From Hermatobates lingyangjiaoensis (lineage: Eukaryota; Arthropoda; Insecta; Hemiptera; Hermatobatidae): a stretch of DNA of 64,000 nucleotides. The notes under the pieces are model-generated. The model was given only the letters and a program-made list of their open reading frames with translations. It searched no databases and was not told where the DNA came from. Positions 47,424 through 59,415 of this stretch are shown here, piece after piece; positions within the stretch are counted from its first letter, which is position 1; every line of letters begins with the position of its first letter. Location: NCBI GenBank assembly GCA_026182355.1, contig JAPFBL010000235.1, positions 665,001-729,000 of the forward strand, given 5' to 3'. The position numbers and the translations under genes were made by a program.

Positions 47424-48419
47424 CTGAAAATCAACAAGCTTATTAGTCTTATAACCATTATTTAATATTCATATATATAAAATTAAAAAAGTCATGTCGG
47501 ATTTCACTTTATTCTGTAGTGTCGAATACTTTTTCAAACTTTGAAACCATTTTTTCCAATCAAAGTTATTTAACTTAAATGTTAGATGACCATAGTTCTT
47601 ATGAAGTGTGGGGTTTTTAACCAACATCTTAAGGTATAGACTGTACTAGCAGAAGCACCCACCTTTGATCTTTTGCAAAACATCAGAGATGATACGTGGT
47701 ATTTCAAAATATTATTGGAAAAATTATAGATAGGAAAAAATGTATTCATTAGCATAGTGTTAAGTGTCTCTGTATATACCATATTAGCTGTCTGTCCTTC
47801 AGGTAAATTGAAGAACAGACAGTTGAGCAAACAACATAAAGTTGACCATGTGAGAAACACTTGCTCTCACTCACTTCCATTCCTGTCGTCGACAGAGTTT
47901 AGCCTTGCGACTTATTTACCGTCATTGCGAAAGAGACGTCGAGTTGACAGATTCAGCAATTTGTACTTTTTGCGCATTACTTAATATTCTATCAATTCAA
48001 CCTGAAATGTATATTGAGGAAACTACTCAAGAACACTGAAAATGTGAACAGAAAAATAAATGGACCTTTTCGATTGACTTAATTTTCAAAAGTAAAGGAA
48101 ATAAAATCGAATTACAAGCAATTTCAAAAATTAAATACTTTTTTTTTGTTTAATAATTTTTACCTTAATAATTCTAAAAGTGTATCAAATTTAACTATTG
48201 TTTCCTGAGATTAATTTAAACCACACAAGAATTTTAGTTCCAATGGCTTTTCTCACAGACGTTTTGTCAAACGGACTTTCCAAGTTAGCAACCGTAGAGG
48301 CTAGCATCGGCTTGGTCAGACATCTTTGACAATTCATTAGATGAATTGAAAAAAAAAATTATAACAAAAATGGTTAGTTTGTATGAAAATTGAAACGAAA
48401 GATTCTCATATGACTTCCT

Positions 48420-49450
48420 CGTGCCATCAGGAGCCCTGAAAGGGTTAAACATGGATGAATCATGTCCAACACTAGCAACAACAAATGTTTCTTTAAAATA
48501 GTTAATCTAGAGGAAACGGGCTTACTTAGCATTGCATATATGTAATATCAGGAGCCTGAAAGTATAAACATGGATGAACCACATTACCAATAGTGCCAGG
48601 CACATGTTGTCGTATATCCAAACACCGAATGTTTATTTAAAACCGTTAATCTAAAGGAAATTGGTTTATTTAGCATTGCATGTATGTAATATCAGAAGCT
48701 TGAAAGGGTTAAACATGGATGAACCACATTACCAATGGTGCCAGGCACATGTTGTCGTCTGTCCAACATGTTGTCGTATATCCAAACACCGAATGTTTAT
48801 TTAAAACCGTTAATCTAGAGGAAACTGGTTTATTTAGCATTGCATGTATGTAATATCAAAAGCTTGAAAGGGTTAAACATGGGTGAACCACATTACCAAT
48901 GGTGCCAGGCACATGTTGTCATCTGTGAAACACTGGAAACACCGAATGTTTCTTTAAATCGTTAATCTAGAGGAAACTGGCTTATTTAGCATTGCATGTA
49001 TGTAATATCACAAGCTTGAAAGGGTTAAACATGGATGAACCACATTACCAATGGTGCCAGGCACATGTTGTCATCTGTGCAACACTATAAGCACCGAATG
49101 TTTCTTTAAATCGTTAATCTAGAGGAAACTGGCTTATTTAGCATTGCATGTATGTAATATCACAAGCTTGAAAGGGTTAAACATGGATGAACCACATTAC
49201 CAATGGTACCAGGCATATGTTGTTGTCTGTCCAACACAAGTACACCAAATGTTTGTTGAAAATCGTTAATCTAGAGGAAACTGGCTTATTTAGCATTGCA
49301 TGTATGTAATATCACAAGCTTGAAAGGGTTAAACATGGATGAACCACTTACCAATGGTGTCAAGCACATGTTGTTTCAACACTAGTAACACCAAATGTTT
49401 CTTTAAAATCGTTAATCTATTAAAATCTATTAGAGGAAACCGGCATATTT
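48420..49450. repeat. ~150-bp satellite, about seven units
   Basis: Units contain GTTAATCTAGAGGAAACTGG, TTTAGCATTGCATGTATG and ACCACATTACCAATGG, with variable spacing. The array is interrupted by a hAT-like element and resumes briefly after 50155. Confidence 0.85.
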
Positions 49451-49466
49451 AGCATGGGTTGCACGT

Positions 49467-50155
49467 AGGGTTTGTCGGTTTTTAAAAACCGGTATTCTGG
49501 AAAAAAATAATGAAATTCGAAAACCGGTTTTTTAGTAGAAAATATCGGTTTTCAAAATGTATGAATAACACTTAAAAAAAAAAATTGAAAATGACAAATG
49601 TAGCCAAATCTGCCAGATTAATGAAAACACTGTTGCAAGCGGTTTGGTTCTTGGAATCATATCGGTCCGATTTAATAATATGGTTAGTATAAATGTAATA
49701 TGGTTATAACATAATATGGTTATTATAATAATATGAAAGTATATTGTTTTTATTTATTCGAACCTGAATAAATTAAAATTTATTTATTTACCCTTTGCTG
49801 AATAACTCGTTTCACTATTATAAAAATATTTATATGCTTATATGTGAAAAGTATGCATAAACAACGAACAATTGTTTTTAAAGTTATTTAATCCTGGTCA
49901 ACTATTATTTTTTTTTTCTACTAAATTGCATAAACAAGTTTTACTATCAATAAAATTGAACAGTAAATAATTTCAGTCAAAAACAACTTTTAATCACTCT
50001 AAATTTTCTGTTAAAATTTCTTGTTCGAAGTACAGAATATTCGAGCAAAAAAATTTTTTTTTATAAAAATTCGAAAACTGTTAAAACTGGTTTTCTGGAA
50101 AAATTACTATTCGAAAACCGGTTTTCTAAAATGTCGTTTTTTGTATAAATCCTAG
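49467..50155. mobile_element. Non-autonomous hAT-like element in satellite
   Basis: Flanked by TTGCACGT on both sides (49459-49466 and 50156-50163). Ends TAGGGTTTGTCGG and ATAAATCCTA. The ends hold several copies of AAAACCGGTTTT-like sequence. Confidence 0.75.
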
Positions 50156-50402
50156 TTGCACGTCATATCAGGAGCCTGAAAGAGTGAAACAAAGAGCGAA
50201 CCACATTACTAGATGCCAACGGTACGAGTGGTCAGCCATCCACGCCCAATATATCTTAAATTCTATAATACAGAGAAAACCGGTGTTTTCAAAACAATAG
50301 TGGGTGTTATTTATAGCTATAAACAAAATATCTAACTTTTTTTGAATTACACTCTTAAATTAATTGTTTAGGATGATAAAAGAAGTTAAACAGAAAACTT
50401 AC

Positions 50403-50626
50403 CAGGTAAGAACAGTTCCTTGATGTATCGTTGACAAAGTTTTATGACATCTTGACCTAAATTTTTAATTCCACACTTATTTACAAAACCTTTCATTTGT
50501 TTGCCAACTATTGAAAATGAATGAACTGGATTATAAAAAAGTGAACTGCAATCTGGGCTTACATCATAATTAGCCGGTAGAAGCCTTTCCACAGAATGCA
50601 AGGATAAATAACCTTCTTCACTCCAC
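50403..50626 (-). CDS. TAF1B: TAF1B exon, core
   Basis: Acceptor AACTTTAG; the exon completes Arg and reads WSEEGYLSLHSVERLLPANY to CQRYIKELFLP. The donor CCTG|GTAAGT leaves one base that makes Asp with the next exon, giving FLPDDILDII (human NLPDEMHSLT). Confidence 0.85.
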
Positions 50627-50704
50627 CTAAAGTTAAAATTACTTCAAAATTAATATGATATTATACTCGTAAGTTCATTTTTTTTTCTTAAATTGAATAA
50701 ATAC

Positions 50705-50917
50705 CTAAATAAATCCGAAAATTGAATATCTGAAGATATTAAATGAAGGGAAATCCTAATGATTGCAAGTATCTTTGATACAGTAATATATCTAGACGAA
50801 TCTGCTTCTTTTCTTCTAACTTTTGACTGCAAAACTTTTCTTCCTTCTGGTGGTAAAACTGTAGCCACATCCATCATATTATTCAGGAGTTCTTTAGCAT
50901 GACTAGTAAATCTTAAT
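50705..50917 (-). CDS. TAF1B: TAF1B exon, first cyclin-like part
   Basis: Acceptor GATTTTTAG; the product includes VSKILAIIRISLHLISSDIQ and FSDLFR and ends two bases into Arg at TTTAG|GTATTT. It aligns with human [26 protein letters not shown], the start of the TFIIB-like core. Confidence 0.85.
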
Positions 50918-51419
50918 CTAAAAATCAATCGAACAACTGTTACTTGATGCTTTAACTCCACACTGTTAGTCGTTAGTTACTTTATCATAAACAATGATTT
51001 TTCAAGCATAATTGTTGCCAAACAATAGGGCACATCTACGCTATATAGCCCATTTATCTTGTAAAATATTAGTTTGATAGTGGAGACTGTAGTTTCTCCA
51101 CAAACTTTTAGATACACACCCACCCAAAAAAAAAGTACACATATTCGAAAAAAAAATCATAAAACATGAAAATCCATCAAAATCTTCAGATCAAATTTTG
51201 TCATGATCACTATACTTTACTTATAGCAAAATGAAAAAATCAATCGATTTGCAAAACAATGTTAATTAATGAAAAACAAAAACAATTTCCCTCCATGTTC
51301 AATGTTATAAAGTTACAAAAAAAAAATACACGAAATTAGCTACTTCTTTCATTCCAATGGACTTATTTTGTAGTAAGGCATTACTATAAATACATGCATA
51401 TTGTTAATACCACTGAGGT

Positions 51420-51600
51420 TAATATGATTTTTATTAGAAATAGGTAAAACCGTCATACCTCGTAAGATGATCCTGGAGTTGGAGCGCTTTCGGGTGTTGT
51501 CCATCTTCGATCGCATGGAGAACTGAACCTACTCACTCCAACTCCAGGATCATCTTACGAGGTATGATGGTTATACCTATAATAAAAATTACTATAAATA
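51420..51600. repeat. Palindrome, AGCGCT family
   Basis: Arms around ACCTCGTAAGATGATCCTGG. The minus-strand motif (51482-51512) reads GAAGA-T-GG..CC-GAA-AGCGCT-C. It shares the CCTCGTA edges with the palindromes at 17.2 and 18.9 kb. Confidence 0.7.
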
Positions 51601-51617
51601 TTGGTATATACACTATA

Positions 51618-51901
51618 TTGTATAGGTGAGTGAATGTACTAAGAGTGTATGTAATATGACTTACGATTATGATCATTATGATTACATAATTCGTAACAGA
51701 ATAAATGCGTGATGTCAGTCGTGGATGCCCGCCTCCGCGAGGTCCACCTTGGGCATGCTGTGGGGTTCCGGCAATACCTTTATTGGTCCGCTGCGATCCC
51801 CTCCGCATGGCAAAAGGGCACCAAGTTAAAAACATCGATCTGCTCTGTTTTATTCCGTGGTATAGCCGAAAGGCATAGGCACACGGCAATAAACCAAAAC
51901 A
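51618..51901 (+). mobile_element. Short retroposon with 15-bp target duplication
   Basis: GGTATATACACTATA lies on both sides. The 3' half (GATGCCCGCCTCCGCG, GGCATAGGCACACGG, ending AACCAAAACA) matches the 145-bp insertion at 19948-20092. The 5' end is longer here. Confidence 0.8.
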
Positions 51902-53385
51902 GGTATATACACTATACCAACATGCATAGATAGTTAATTTTAAGGCCTACTTGGTCACTGTGAAAAACAATAGAAATTTAGAAATAAGCAATACTTAAGA
52001 GACGATACCTCTTTCATAGACATTTTTCTTTCTTACACTTTTACAAAAGAAAGCTGAGGGATAACAATATGACATTATTACTAGAACACAGAGTTGCCAA
52101 CTAAATAATGAAACACATTTATCTTGGAAATTGAAAATTAACTTTAGAAGAAAAATATAATAAAGTAGTTTACAGCGCTTCCTCCTGAATGAACTAATAC
52201 TCTCAGTACTTAGTACTATAAAGTAGAAAGAAATAGAATATAATAAGCTACTTTCTAGAGAATAAACTTTATGCAATAATATACTTTTACAAATAGTTTG
52301 TCAACTAAAGAACGCAAAATTCTCTTTACTCAATAATAGAAAAGAATAAACATTACAATAAAATTAGCTACTTCTTCTCTTTCCCAAAAGTGTAAACATT
52401 GTAGTTACACTTTTTACAGTAATGCCAACTGTTTGACTGCGTTGTGTTGAACTCTGAGAGGAGCAGGCAGGATAGACGTGTGGTGACTGCTAAAGGTGCG
52501 TGGCCTCGTCAAATATAATATAATTTAATTACAATTAAATTAAATATAGCCTGTAATGTGCTATATGAGTTGTCGGGACTGCCCTGCCATCATTATATTT
52601 AATTGAATCATTGTGTAGTTATTACTTTATATCACCGTGATATTATTATTATCTAGTAGTATTCTTACTTTACATTGCCATGATTATTATTATTATTGTA
52701 GGCTAATTATCACAACTTAATGAGGATCGTAATGTACCATCCAAGATTTTAATGCATGTAATGCCTTCAGGTGGAGCTTGTTCAATAATAATAAAAAAAA
52801 AGTGATGCCAACATACAGGTAGAATTAGATTTAACTACTTTTGATACAGTGTTACCAACCTAAATAATAATATATCGAACTTATGAGAAACCATTTTTTC
52901 AAAGAAACTTCATTTCAGTTATTATTTCAAATTGCACACTATATTGCCCACATAGAGATATCCGAGATCTTCCTTCCTGGACATTTGGGGGGGGGGGGGG
53001 GGGAGATGAATAAATTGAAGTAATGATTAAATGTATTACATTAATTAGGAATTACCTAATATAAATTAGGTATAAATTACCTAATATAAATTTAGATAAT
53101 TTCATTATAAATGAAAATATAATAATGTAAAATAAACAAAAACTGACCATTGTAGAGTAAAAAGCTAATGAAACGATCTTCACATAAATTCTAAAAACTA
53201 TCAGATGTTACCTATAGACCCAACTCAGAAATTACAGAATATCCTGAAAATAACTCTCAAAAAAAGACCCACAATGAGTAAATACCACATAATAACTGAT
53301 TGAACTACGTTAGAATTAAAAAACTGACCAGTGGTAGTGAATAATATCATTTGATAATTAATTTAAATAATAAACGGAAATATAC

Positions 53386-53507
53386 CTGCTTACAGAAGAT
53401 TTACAGGTTCCAGAACTGTTTGAACCTTGAGATGAAAAAGATATCTGAGAATCAATAGTTTGTTCAGAAGTAATTGATTCTTCATACATTGCCTTTGCTA
53501 ATTTTCT
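53386..53507 (-). CDS. TAF1B: TAF1B exon, Ser-rich linker
   Basis: Acceptor TTTACATTTCAG, then RKLAKAMYEESITSEQTIDS and a Ser/Gln-rich stretch, ending two bases into a codon at AG|GTATAT. The join to the next exon makes Arg and restores the frame of LRFTSHAKELL. Vertebrate TAF1B also has a Ser-rich linker here. Confidence 0.7.
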
Positions 53508-53574
53508 CTGAAATGTAAAAAAAAATAAATATCAAAATGAAATAATAACATATTAAAAAAAAAACAGATGACCG

Positions 53575-54180
53575 TCCTCTACTAAGCCGTCAGTTTTGGG
53601 ACTGCTATTGTTCCATAAGGATTCTATCGTCTCGATGAAATAAAGTGCCTATTAATCCGGGCCCAGGTCTAACCAAAGCGAGTAGCAGTTTAAGTCCAGC
53701 TGCCAATTGATGGAGTAAAACGAAAGGGTCAAGGTCCAGCTTCATCTTTTTGATCTGCAGGCAACCACCTGAGAAGATACTACTTCTCACAGAGCGAGTA
53801 TCTAGAGATTCTATCTTTTCTGGGTGAGAAACCACAGGCACTATGATTCTGACACTAAGGACGGGACATAAGCAAACTCGAAGGAAATCCGCATGGGCTT
53901 CCTTACCCCCGTGATTTCGGCAATACATTGTTGGGTTGCACACCGTATCTAGGTCCTACTGAGCTTGCTTTGGCTGTAAGGTTAGTAGATAAAAAAAAAA
54001 ACTTACCATCTGCTATCTAGCCTATACAATCAGTTTAAACTGCTGCTCACTCTCACAACGAGGACGCCGACGGATAGGTACATGGAAAGCAGGGAGTCTA
54101 CCATCCAATAGAAGGAGAATCCTCCTGAGAGAGAGTCCTGAGCACTCAAGAGAGCAACGTATCAAAAAAAAAAAACCCAT
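53575..54180. other. GC-richer block of unknown origin
   Basis: Base composition is distinctly less AT-rich than the flanks and poly-A tracts sit at its ends and middle (53553, 53991, 54165), which suggests inserted retroposed sequence. A 112-codon minus-strand frame (53605-53943) matches nothing I recognise. Confidence 0.4.
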
Positions 54181-54282
54181 AAACTATATCGTCTATAATT
54201 AGTATGGGTAGTAACTATGCAATAACCTTCCACACCAGTGGGTATCTTGAGTCCAGCCTTTTATGAATTCCAACATTAGGTA

Positions 54283-54468
54283 GACATGGGATTTGAAACC
54301 CAAGAGCGTACACGTTGGGACCCGAAAGATGGTGGACTATGCCTGGGCCAGGATGAAGTCAGGGGAAACCCTGGTGGAGGTCCGTAGCGATTCTGATGTG
54401 CAAATCGATCGTCAGAGCTGGGTATAGGGGCGAAAGACTAATCAAACCATCTAGTAGCTGGTTCCCTC
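54283..54468 (+). rRNA. 28S rRNA fragment (pseudogene)
   Basis: TTGGGACCCGAAAGATGGTG, ATGCCTGG, CTGGTGGAGGTCCGTAGCG, GTGCAAATCG and GGGTATAGGGGCGAAAGACT, then CATCTAGTAGCTGGTTCC, are in the order of eukaryotic 28S rRNA. Substitutions and the short length show it is not functional. It is antisense within a TAF1B intron. Confidence 0.85.
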
Positions 54469-55169
54469 AGAACCTACCAAATGGTAGGTCCCATTTGATC
54501 ACAAACCAAATATTCATTTTTCCTTTAAAATCCATGATGGATTATTTCAAATATTACATCTCCACACAAAGGTTTATATCAAAATTAACAACGCTTTTCT
54601 AGCAATTCGTCTTCTTCTTTAGGTTTACATCTAAAAACATACATATTTATGAGTTTTAAGAACATAAGAATGAATTATTTGAAATTGAATAAATACAATA
54701 TATGAATGTTGAATTGCACTATTGAAGTTTTGAGCAAATAAAATAATATGAAAAATGTCTTAATTAAACCTCAGCCTTAATAAAACATGTTACATAATGA
54801 AACATGAAATAATTTATAAGTAACAAAGATTTTACTTTTTAATTAACTGTTGAGGACGTTCTAGCAACAGGAACCCATTGTTTGTGTTAGTAATTGAGGG
54901 TGTCAAGAAGTGTTGGTAGGGGGTGCGAGGTAGTTCGGGGGAATGTATGAAGTATTAGCAAGTATATTTACCTAACTGTACAGGGAACACATTACTGTTT
55001 GCAAGAGGAAACAGGGATTTCAAATTATACAAAAAGGTCAAAAATTTTTAGACAACTCGGTATTTCTTCATTCAGACGTACGGAGGAACATCTAACTTCA
55101 TTCTTCATTCATTCTAAACGATTTATTGATTTCGAATGATTCTAAGCCTTCTGTTTCATGAAACTTATA

Positions 55170-56805
55170 GTTAATACGTAACATTTTACTTTACTATAAG
55201 TAAAGTATAGTGATCGTGAAAAAATTCGATCTCGAGATTTTGACGGAATTACATGTTTTGAGGTCTCAGAAGTCGTTTTATGACGTTTTTACGATGATGT
55301 CTGTGTGTGTATGGGTGGGTGGGTGGGTGAGTGTGTTAGCATTGCTTGTTACCACGCTACGGTCCAGAATCTTTGATGGATCAAGTTGATATTTTACACA
55401 AAAATGGGCCTCATAAAGACGAAGATCTCTATTGTTTGCGAAGAATTATGCATGATGGGAAAGTCACTTTTTTTGCCAAAAACCGTTTTTTTTAAAACAT
55501 TTATTTCTCCTAAATTGATAACCCTAGAGTTTTGAAATTTTGACATTATCTTTGAGGTTTCAAATGCAATAAACGAAAAATATATTCAGAATTTTAAATC
55601 AACAGGAAATATTTTTTTTTTCAATAAAATGTAAAAATTTTGACTTATAATTCAATCTCAAACCTTGTGAAAGCGATACAAGCCATACTGTTTGACGGAC
55701 AAGAATGAAACTATGCCTATAAATAGAACATTATATGGAAAATGAGTTGAGATATTTTTTTCTAATATTACATTCGCTAAAGGGGCGTTACAGTACGATT
55801 TGTGTTTTCAGAAAATGTTTTTTTGACGCTAAACGGCTCGTTAAAAAATAATGAAAATTTGACCAAAAATTGAACAAAAAATTAACAATTCATAAAAAAA
55901 AATCATGAAGTTTCAATTACGGGAAAGAGCAATAACGATATAAAAACTCTTTGTTTACCTTAGACTAAGAGATCACCTGCTATACTTGTCGAATTTTTTG
56001 TATTTTTTTACATTGTTTACATTGACTTAGAAATTTTTTGAGCGAATCCACTGAAATAAAATTGATGTTTCTAATGGAAAAATGAAAATATATTATTGAC
56101 TTATAAGAGATGTAAGAGGAATAATATTGTGCAAGAAAATGATAACACACCCTCAGAAAAAATTCGTATATATGTTATTTGACAAAGGGGAAGGAAAATG
56201 ATCTTATTAAATACTAAGAAGCCATAAAATTCCCAGTATAATAATTCTGTTAAAAACCAAAAATGTAAAAGATAATTCAAAATATAAATCTTTCGTTTAG
56301 AGATTAATAACTGTAATTATCATACATCTTTAATTAACAAATCACCTTAAAACAACATTTTCTTCGCTGTTTAAGATGTTTTTCAGAGAAAAAAAGGGTA
56401 TTTTACTGTTTCAAATTTGAAAATTTTACATTAATATTCAATGTAGAAGGATGTCAAGTAAACGATGTAAGAAATCTACTGGCTGTTTGAACAATAGCCA
56501 TGTTCTCTTGTAGGATAATATTTCGTTTCAAGAAATGTTCACATTGGTTTTTCAAAAATGTTATTACTACTGTAGTTATACTAATGAAATTATTTGCAAA
56601 TAATAAATTATTTGTGATGTACAAAAATAAGCTTATAAATTGATATTTCCTTCAATCACTATCTGTACTACCTCACGAATGCAATGCTAATAATTATATC
56701 CCATTTAGATATTTATGTTATGCTTAAATGATACGTTATGTTTAATATACTCAAGAAATTTGACATTGAGTTACTTATAGTAAAGTAGAGTGTAGGCCAC
56801 TCCAG
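55170..56805. mobile_element. Probable MITE with TTTACTATAAGTAAA ends
   Basis: TTTACTTTACTATAAGTAAAG starts it and GTTACTTATAGTAAAGTAG ends it. Fragments sharing CATGATCACTATACTTTACT occur at 51130-51240. No ORF is recognised. Confidence 0.45.
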
Positions 56806-56929
56806 ATTTTTTCAATCGATATCGGGGTCAAAAACTATGGTTGTTTATTATGATGTGTTTGACAAAGTGGGAAACGAAATGATTACTATCTGATTCATGT
56901 TTTTGAATAAACTCTTGTTTTGGTGTTCT

Positions 56930-57040
56930 GAAGAAGAAAACACTAACTGTTCGAAACGCATTGTTAGTTTTAACATACCTGAAGAAGGACACTAAGTGTT
57001 TGAAACGCGTTGTCAGTTTTGACATAAAACACTTTTATGT
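56930..57040 (+). ncRNA. Two tandem hammerhead-like motifs
   Basis: First GTTCTGAAGAAG...TGTTCGAAACGCATTG, second (56979-57011) CTGAAGA / A / GGACAC-GTGTTT / GAA / ACGCGT / T. The second retains all core bases. Confidence 0.45.
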
Positions 57041-57579
57041 GGAGACGTAATTTTGGAAATTTCCCATCATGAATAAATACCACACAATAAACAAACTGCA
57101 CAAGTAATGAATTATTCAAACTTTGAATGCTTCATTGAAACCCTTCCAAAAATTAAAAGAACCTCTTCATCTAGCTTTTTTTCAATAAAAAAATAAATGT
57201 GATAATTGTATTAAAATTAAGCGTATCTAACTAAGCAGGGCGTTAATGATTAAACTAATTATATTATTCTTATTAATATTATTATTATTAAAATTACACC
57301 CTGTACTAGTTTCTGTTTCCGTGTGGTTTCGGAAATAGGATGTGGTTTTTTAGTGGGTCGGGACCCCCAACCCCACATACCCTAAGCAAGACGTCTTGCT
57401 AAGGGATCTGATGAACAAATTTTTCCACATCCTACGACGAAAAAAAAAATCCTGTACTAGTTTTGGATGTGAAAAGGTGTTCTTCGAGGGAACCTAGAGA
57501 TAGGTCAGCGAAAAGTGGAGAAATATTGGAGAAACCATTGATAAATCAAAAGAACACCAAGTTCGAAATCCATTGTTAG

Positions 57580-57790
57580 TTTTGAAATACCAGAATAAGA
57601 ACATTGAGTGATCGAAACACTTTGTTAGTCTTGATATAACTTGAAGAAGACATAGTTTTCGAAACACATTGTTAGTTTTGAAATACCTGAATAAGAACAC
57701 TGAGTGATTGAAACACTTTGTTAGTCTTGATATAACTTGAAGAAGACATATTCGAAACGCATTGTTAGTTTTGACATAAACCACTTTTAT
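57580..57790 (+). repeat. Tandem ACGCRT-type hammerhead-like units
   Basis: Two units of CTTGATATAACTTGAAGAAG plus GAAACRCATTGTTAG; TAAC can pair with GTTA. The same family is at 58690-59415 on the minus strand. Confidence 0.6.
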
Positions 57791-58123
57791 ATCTTGCATA
57801 TTGGTCACGAAGCGCACAGTACGATATTACAAACTAACAGTGTACTATGCATATAAATAAAACAAGATTTCACCAAAAAAAAACACTTGTAAAAATCGAC
57901 CTAAACTACAATAATAAAATCTGAAAAATAACTAAGATCATTCTAAAATACTGATACACTGACAGTATCAGTGATACTCCGGCGAAGACATTTGTTTTCG
58001 TTAAAAGATCTTAATCAATTTTCCGATTTCTTAGTGTGCTTTAGTCGTTGATAATTTCACGTATTTATTGTTAAATCTATTATAAAATATTGTTATATAT
58101 AAAACAAATAATGATAAACTGAC

Positions 58124-58265
58124 TCTTTTAAAAGATAATCCCTTTCTTGAAAGCTGACCTGAAGATGCATTAGATTTGTTCAAACTTTTCCTTGGACTTC
58201 TAAAAATTGGTTGCTTGTACTTGTAAGAGGTCGCACTTTCTACACCATACAAAATATTTGCATCA
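58124..58265 (-). CDS. TAF1B: TAF1B exon, linker before the core
   Basis: The acceptor TTTGTTTTAG supplies one base to finish a codon; 47 codons follow (DANILYGVESATSYKYKQPI, then a Ser/Lys-rich stretch). The donor AGA|GTCAGT is preferred over the nearer CAG|GTCAGC because the latter would create an early stop in the next exon. The region corresponds to the poorly conserved linker after the zinc ribbon, so it is assigned by position and phase. Confidence 0.6.
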
Positions 58266-58689
58266 CTAAAACAAATTCATCCAAACCCCTTAATTTTTTT
58301 TTTTATTTTCATAATTGTCAGACTATCGGATTGAAGGTATTATGGATTGCAATAATCATGTATAGGAGGTGTAACAAACAAGTAAGGACACTTTTGGAAT
58401 TTCTCGCGCACTGTACTTTCTAATTTTAAAAAAAAATTTGCTGTTGTGTTGATACACTCGTCACGATCAGAAGCTCACAGTTTCGAATATATAGCATGTG
58501 TTGTTTTTATGCGAGAGACATAAATGTTAGACTCTTGTTTGCGGTGATTTTTCTTTTGCTATTACAAAAATAGATACCTGTGGAATAACTTATACCACTT
58601 ATATTTTTTCCATCAGTTTGAATAACTGTACCCCATTAACATTTTAGAGTGTTAGATCACTTAATCTAAAATTAAGAAATTAATCTTAC

Positions 58690-59415
58690 GATCACCAGTG
58701 TTCTTATTCAGGTATTTCAAAACTAACAATGCCTTTCGAATACTATGTCTTCTTCAAGTTATATCAAGACTAGGTTAGGTTGCAGTGGCAGTCCTACAAG
58801 GGAACACACGTAGGCCAAGCATTGGCCCTTTGTGATACCACACAATGAAGATTGATTCTACAGTGGGAGTCCTAAATTTTGCCTAACTCAAATGTATTTA
58901 GAGTAGGGATCTTTAACGAGTACCTGACATCGTACAGGCTCGGGACCGACGGTTTAACGTCCTTCTCCGAGGGACGACGCGCTCAGATTTATTCACCTCC
59001 CGCGTGAATAAATCGAGGGCCAGGTGAGGATTGAACCCCGGTCCTATCAGTTCAGAGGTGAGCACGTAACCACTGAGCTAGCCTGGCCCCCTATATCAAG
59101 ACTAACAAAGTGTTTCAGTAACTCAGTGTTCTTATTCAGGTATTTCAAAACTAACATGCCTTTCGAATACTATGTCTTCTTCAAGTTATATCAAGACTAA
59201 CAAAGTGTTTCAGTAACTCAGTGTTCTTATTCAGGTATTTCAAAACTAACATGCCTTTCGAATACTATGTCTTCTTCAAGTTATATCAAGACTAACAAAG
59301 TGTTTCAGTAACTCAGTGTTCTTATTCAGGTATTTCAAAACTAACAATGCCTTTCGAATACTATGTCTCCTTCAAGTTATATAAGACTAACAAAGTGTTT
59401 CAATCACTCAGTGAT
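58690..59415 (-). repeat. ~95-bp tandem units interrupted by a SINE
   Basis: Four copies of the unit TTATTCAGGTATTTCAAAAC ... CTTCTTCAAGTTATATCAAG. A SINE splits the first unit. Each unit read on the minus strand has a CUUGAAGA...GAAA hairpin. Confidence 0.75.
58773..59092 (-). repeat. Full-length SINE type A
   Basis: Target duplication ATATCAAGACTA at 58761-58772 and 59093-59104. The minus strand starts GGGGGCCAGGCTAGCTCAG and ends CTGCAACCTAACCT. Confidence 0.9.

Larger units (their letters stand above)
30116..58265 (-). other. TAF1B: Gene span: TAF1B-like RNA polymerase I factor (5' end missing)
   Basis: Eight minus-strand exons join in consistent codon phase. The joined protein follows human TAF1B in order: TVSKILAIIRISLHL...FSDLFRWSEEG (human [13 protein letters not shown]), FLPDDILDII (human NLPDEMHSL), LIIFALKLTFALDDHTEYSM (human VVVLKLLFLLDDSFEWSL), the WTKWVKSM segment, and a C-terminal TSNFWFYHG...TSFVWLLSRCSLLL block. 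TAF1B is the TFIIB-like subunit of SL1/TIF-IB and works at rDNA promoters in the nucleolus. The cyclin-like core is covered; the N-terminal zinc ribbon, roughly 130 residues by comparison with human, was not found between 58.3 and 64.0 kb and may lie outside the window. The introns hold most of the Penelope-like elements here and a 28S rRNA fragment. Confidence 0.85.

Noticed and set aside
48420..49450. Regularly spaced repeats resembling a CRISPR array
   Set aside because: Unit length (~150 bp), eukaryotic gene context and nearly constant spacers show a satellite.
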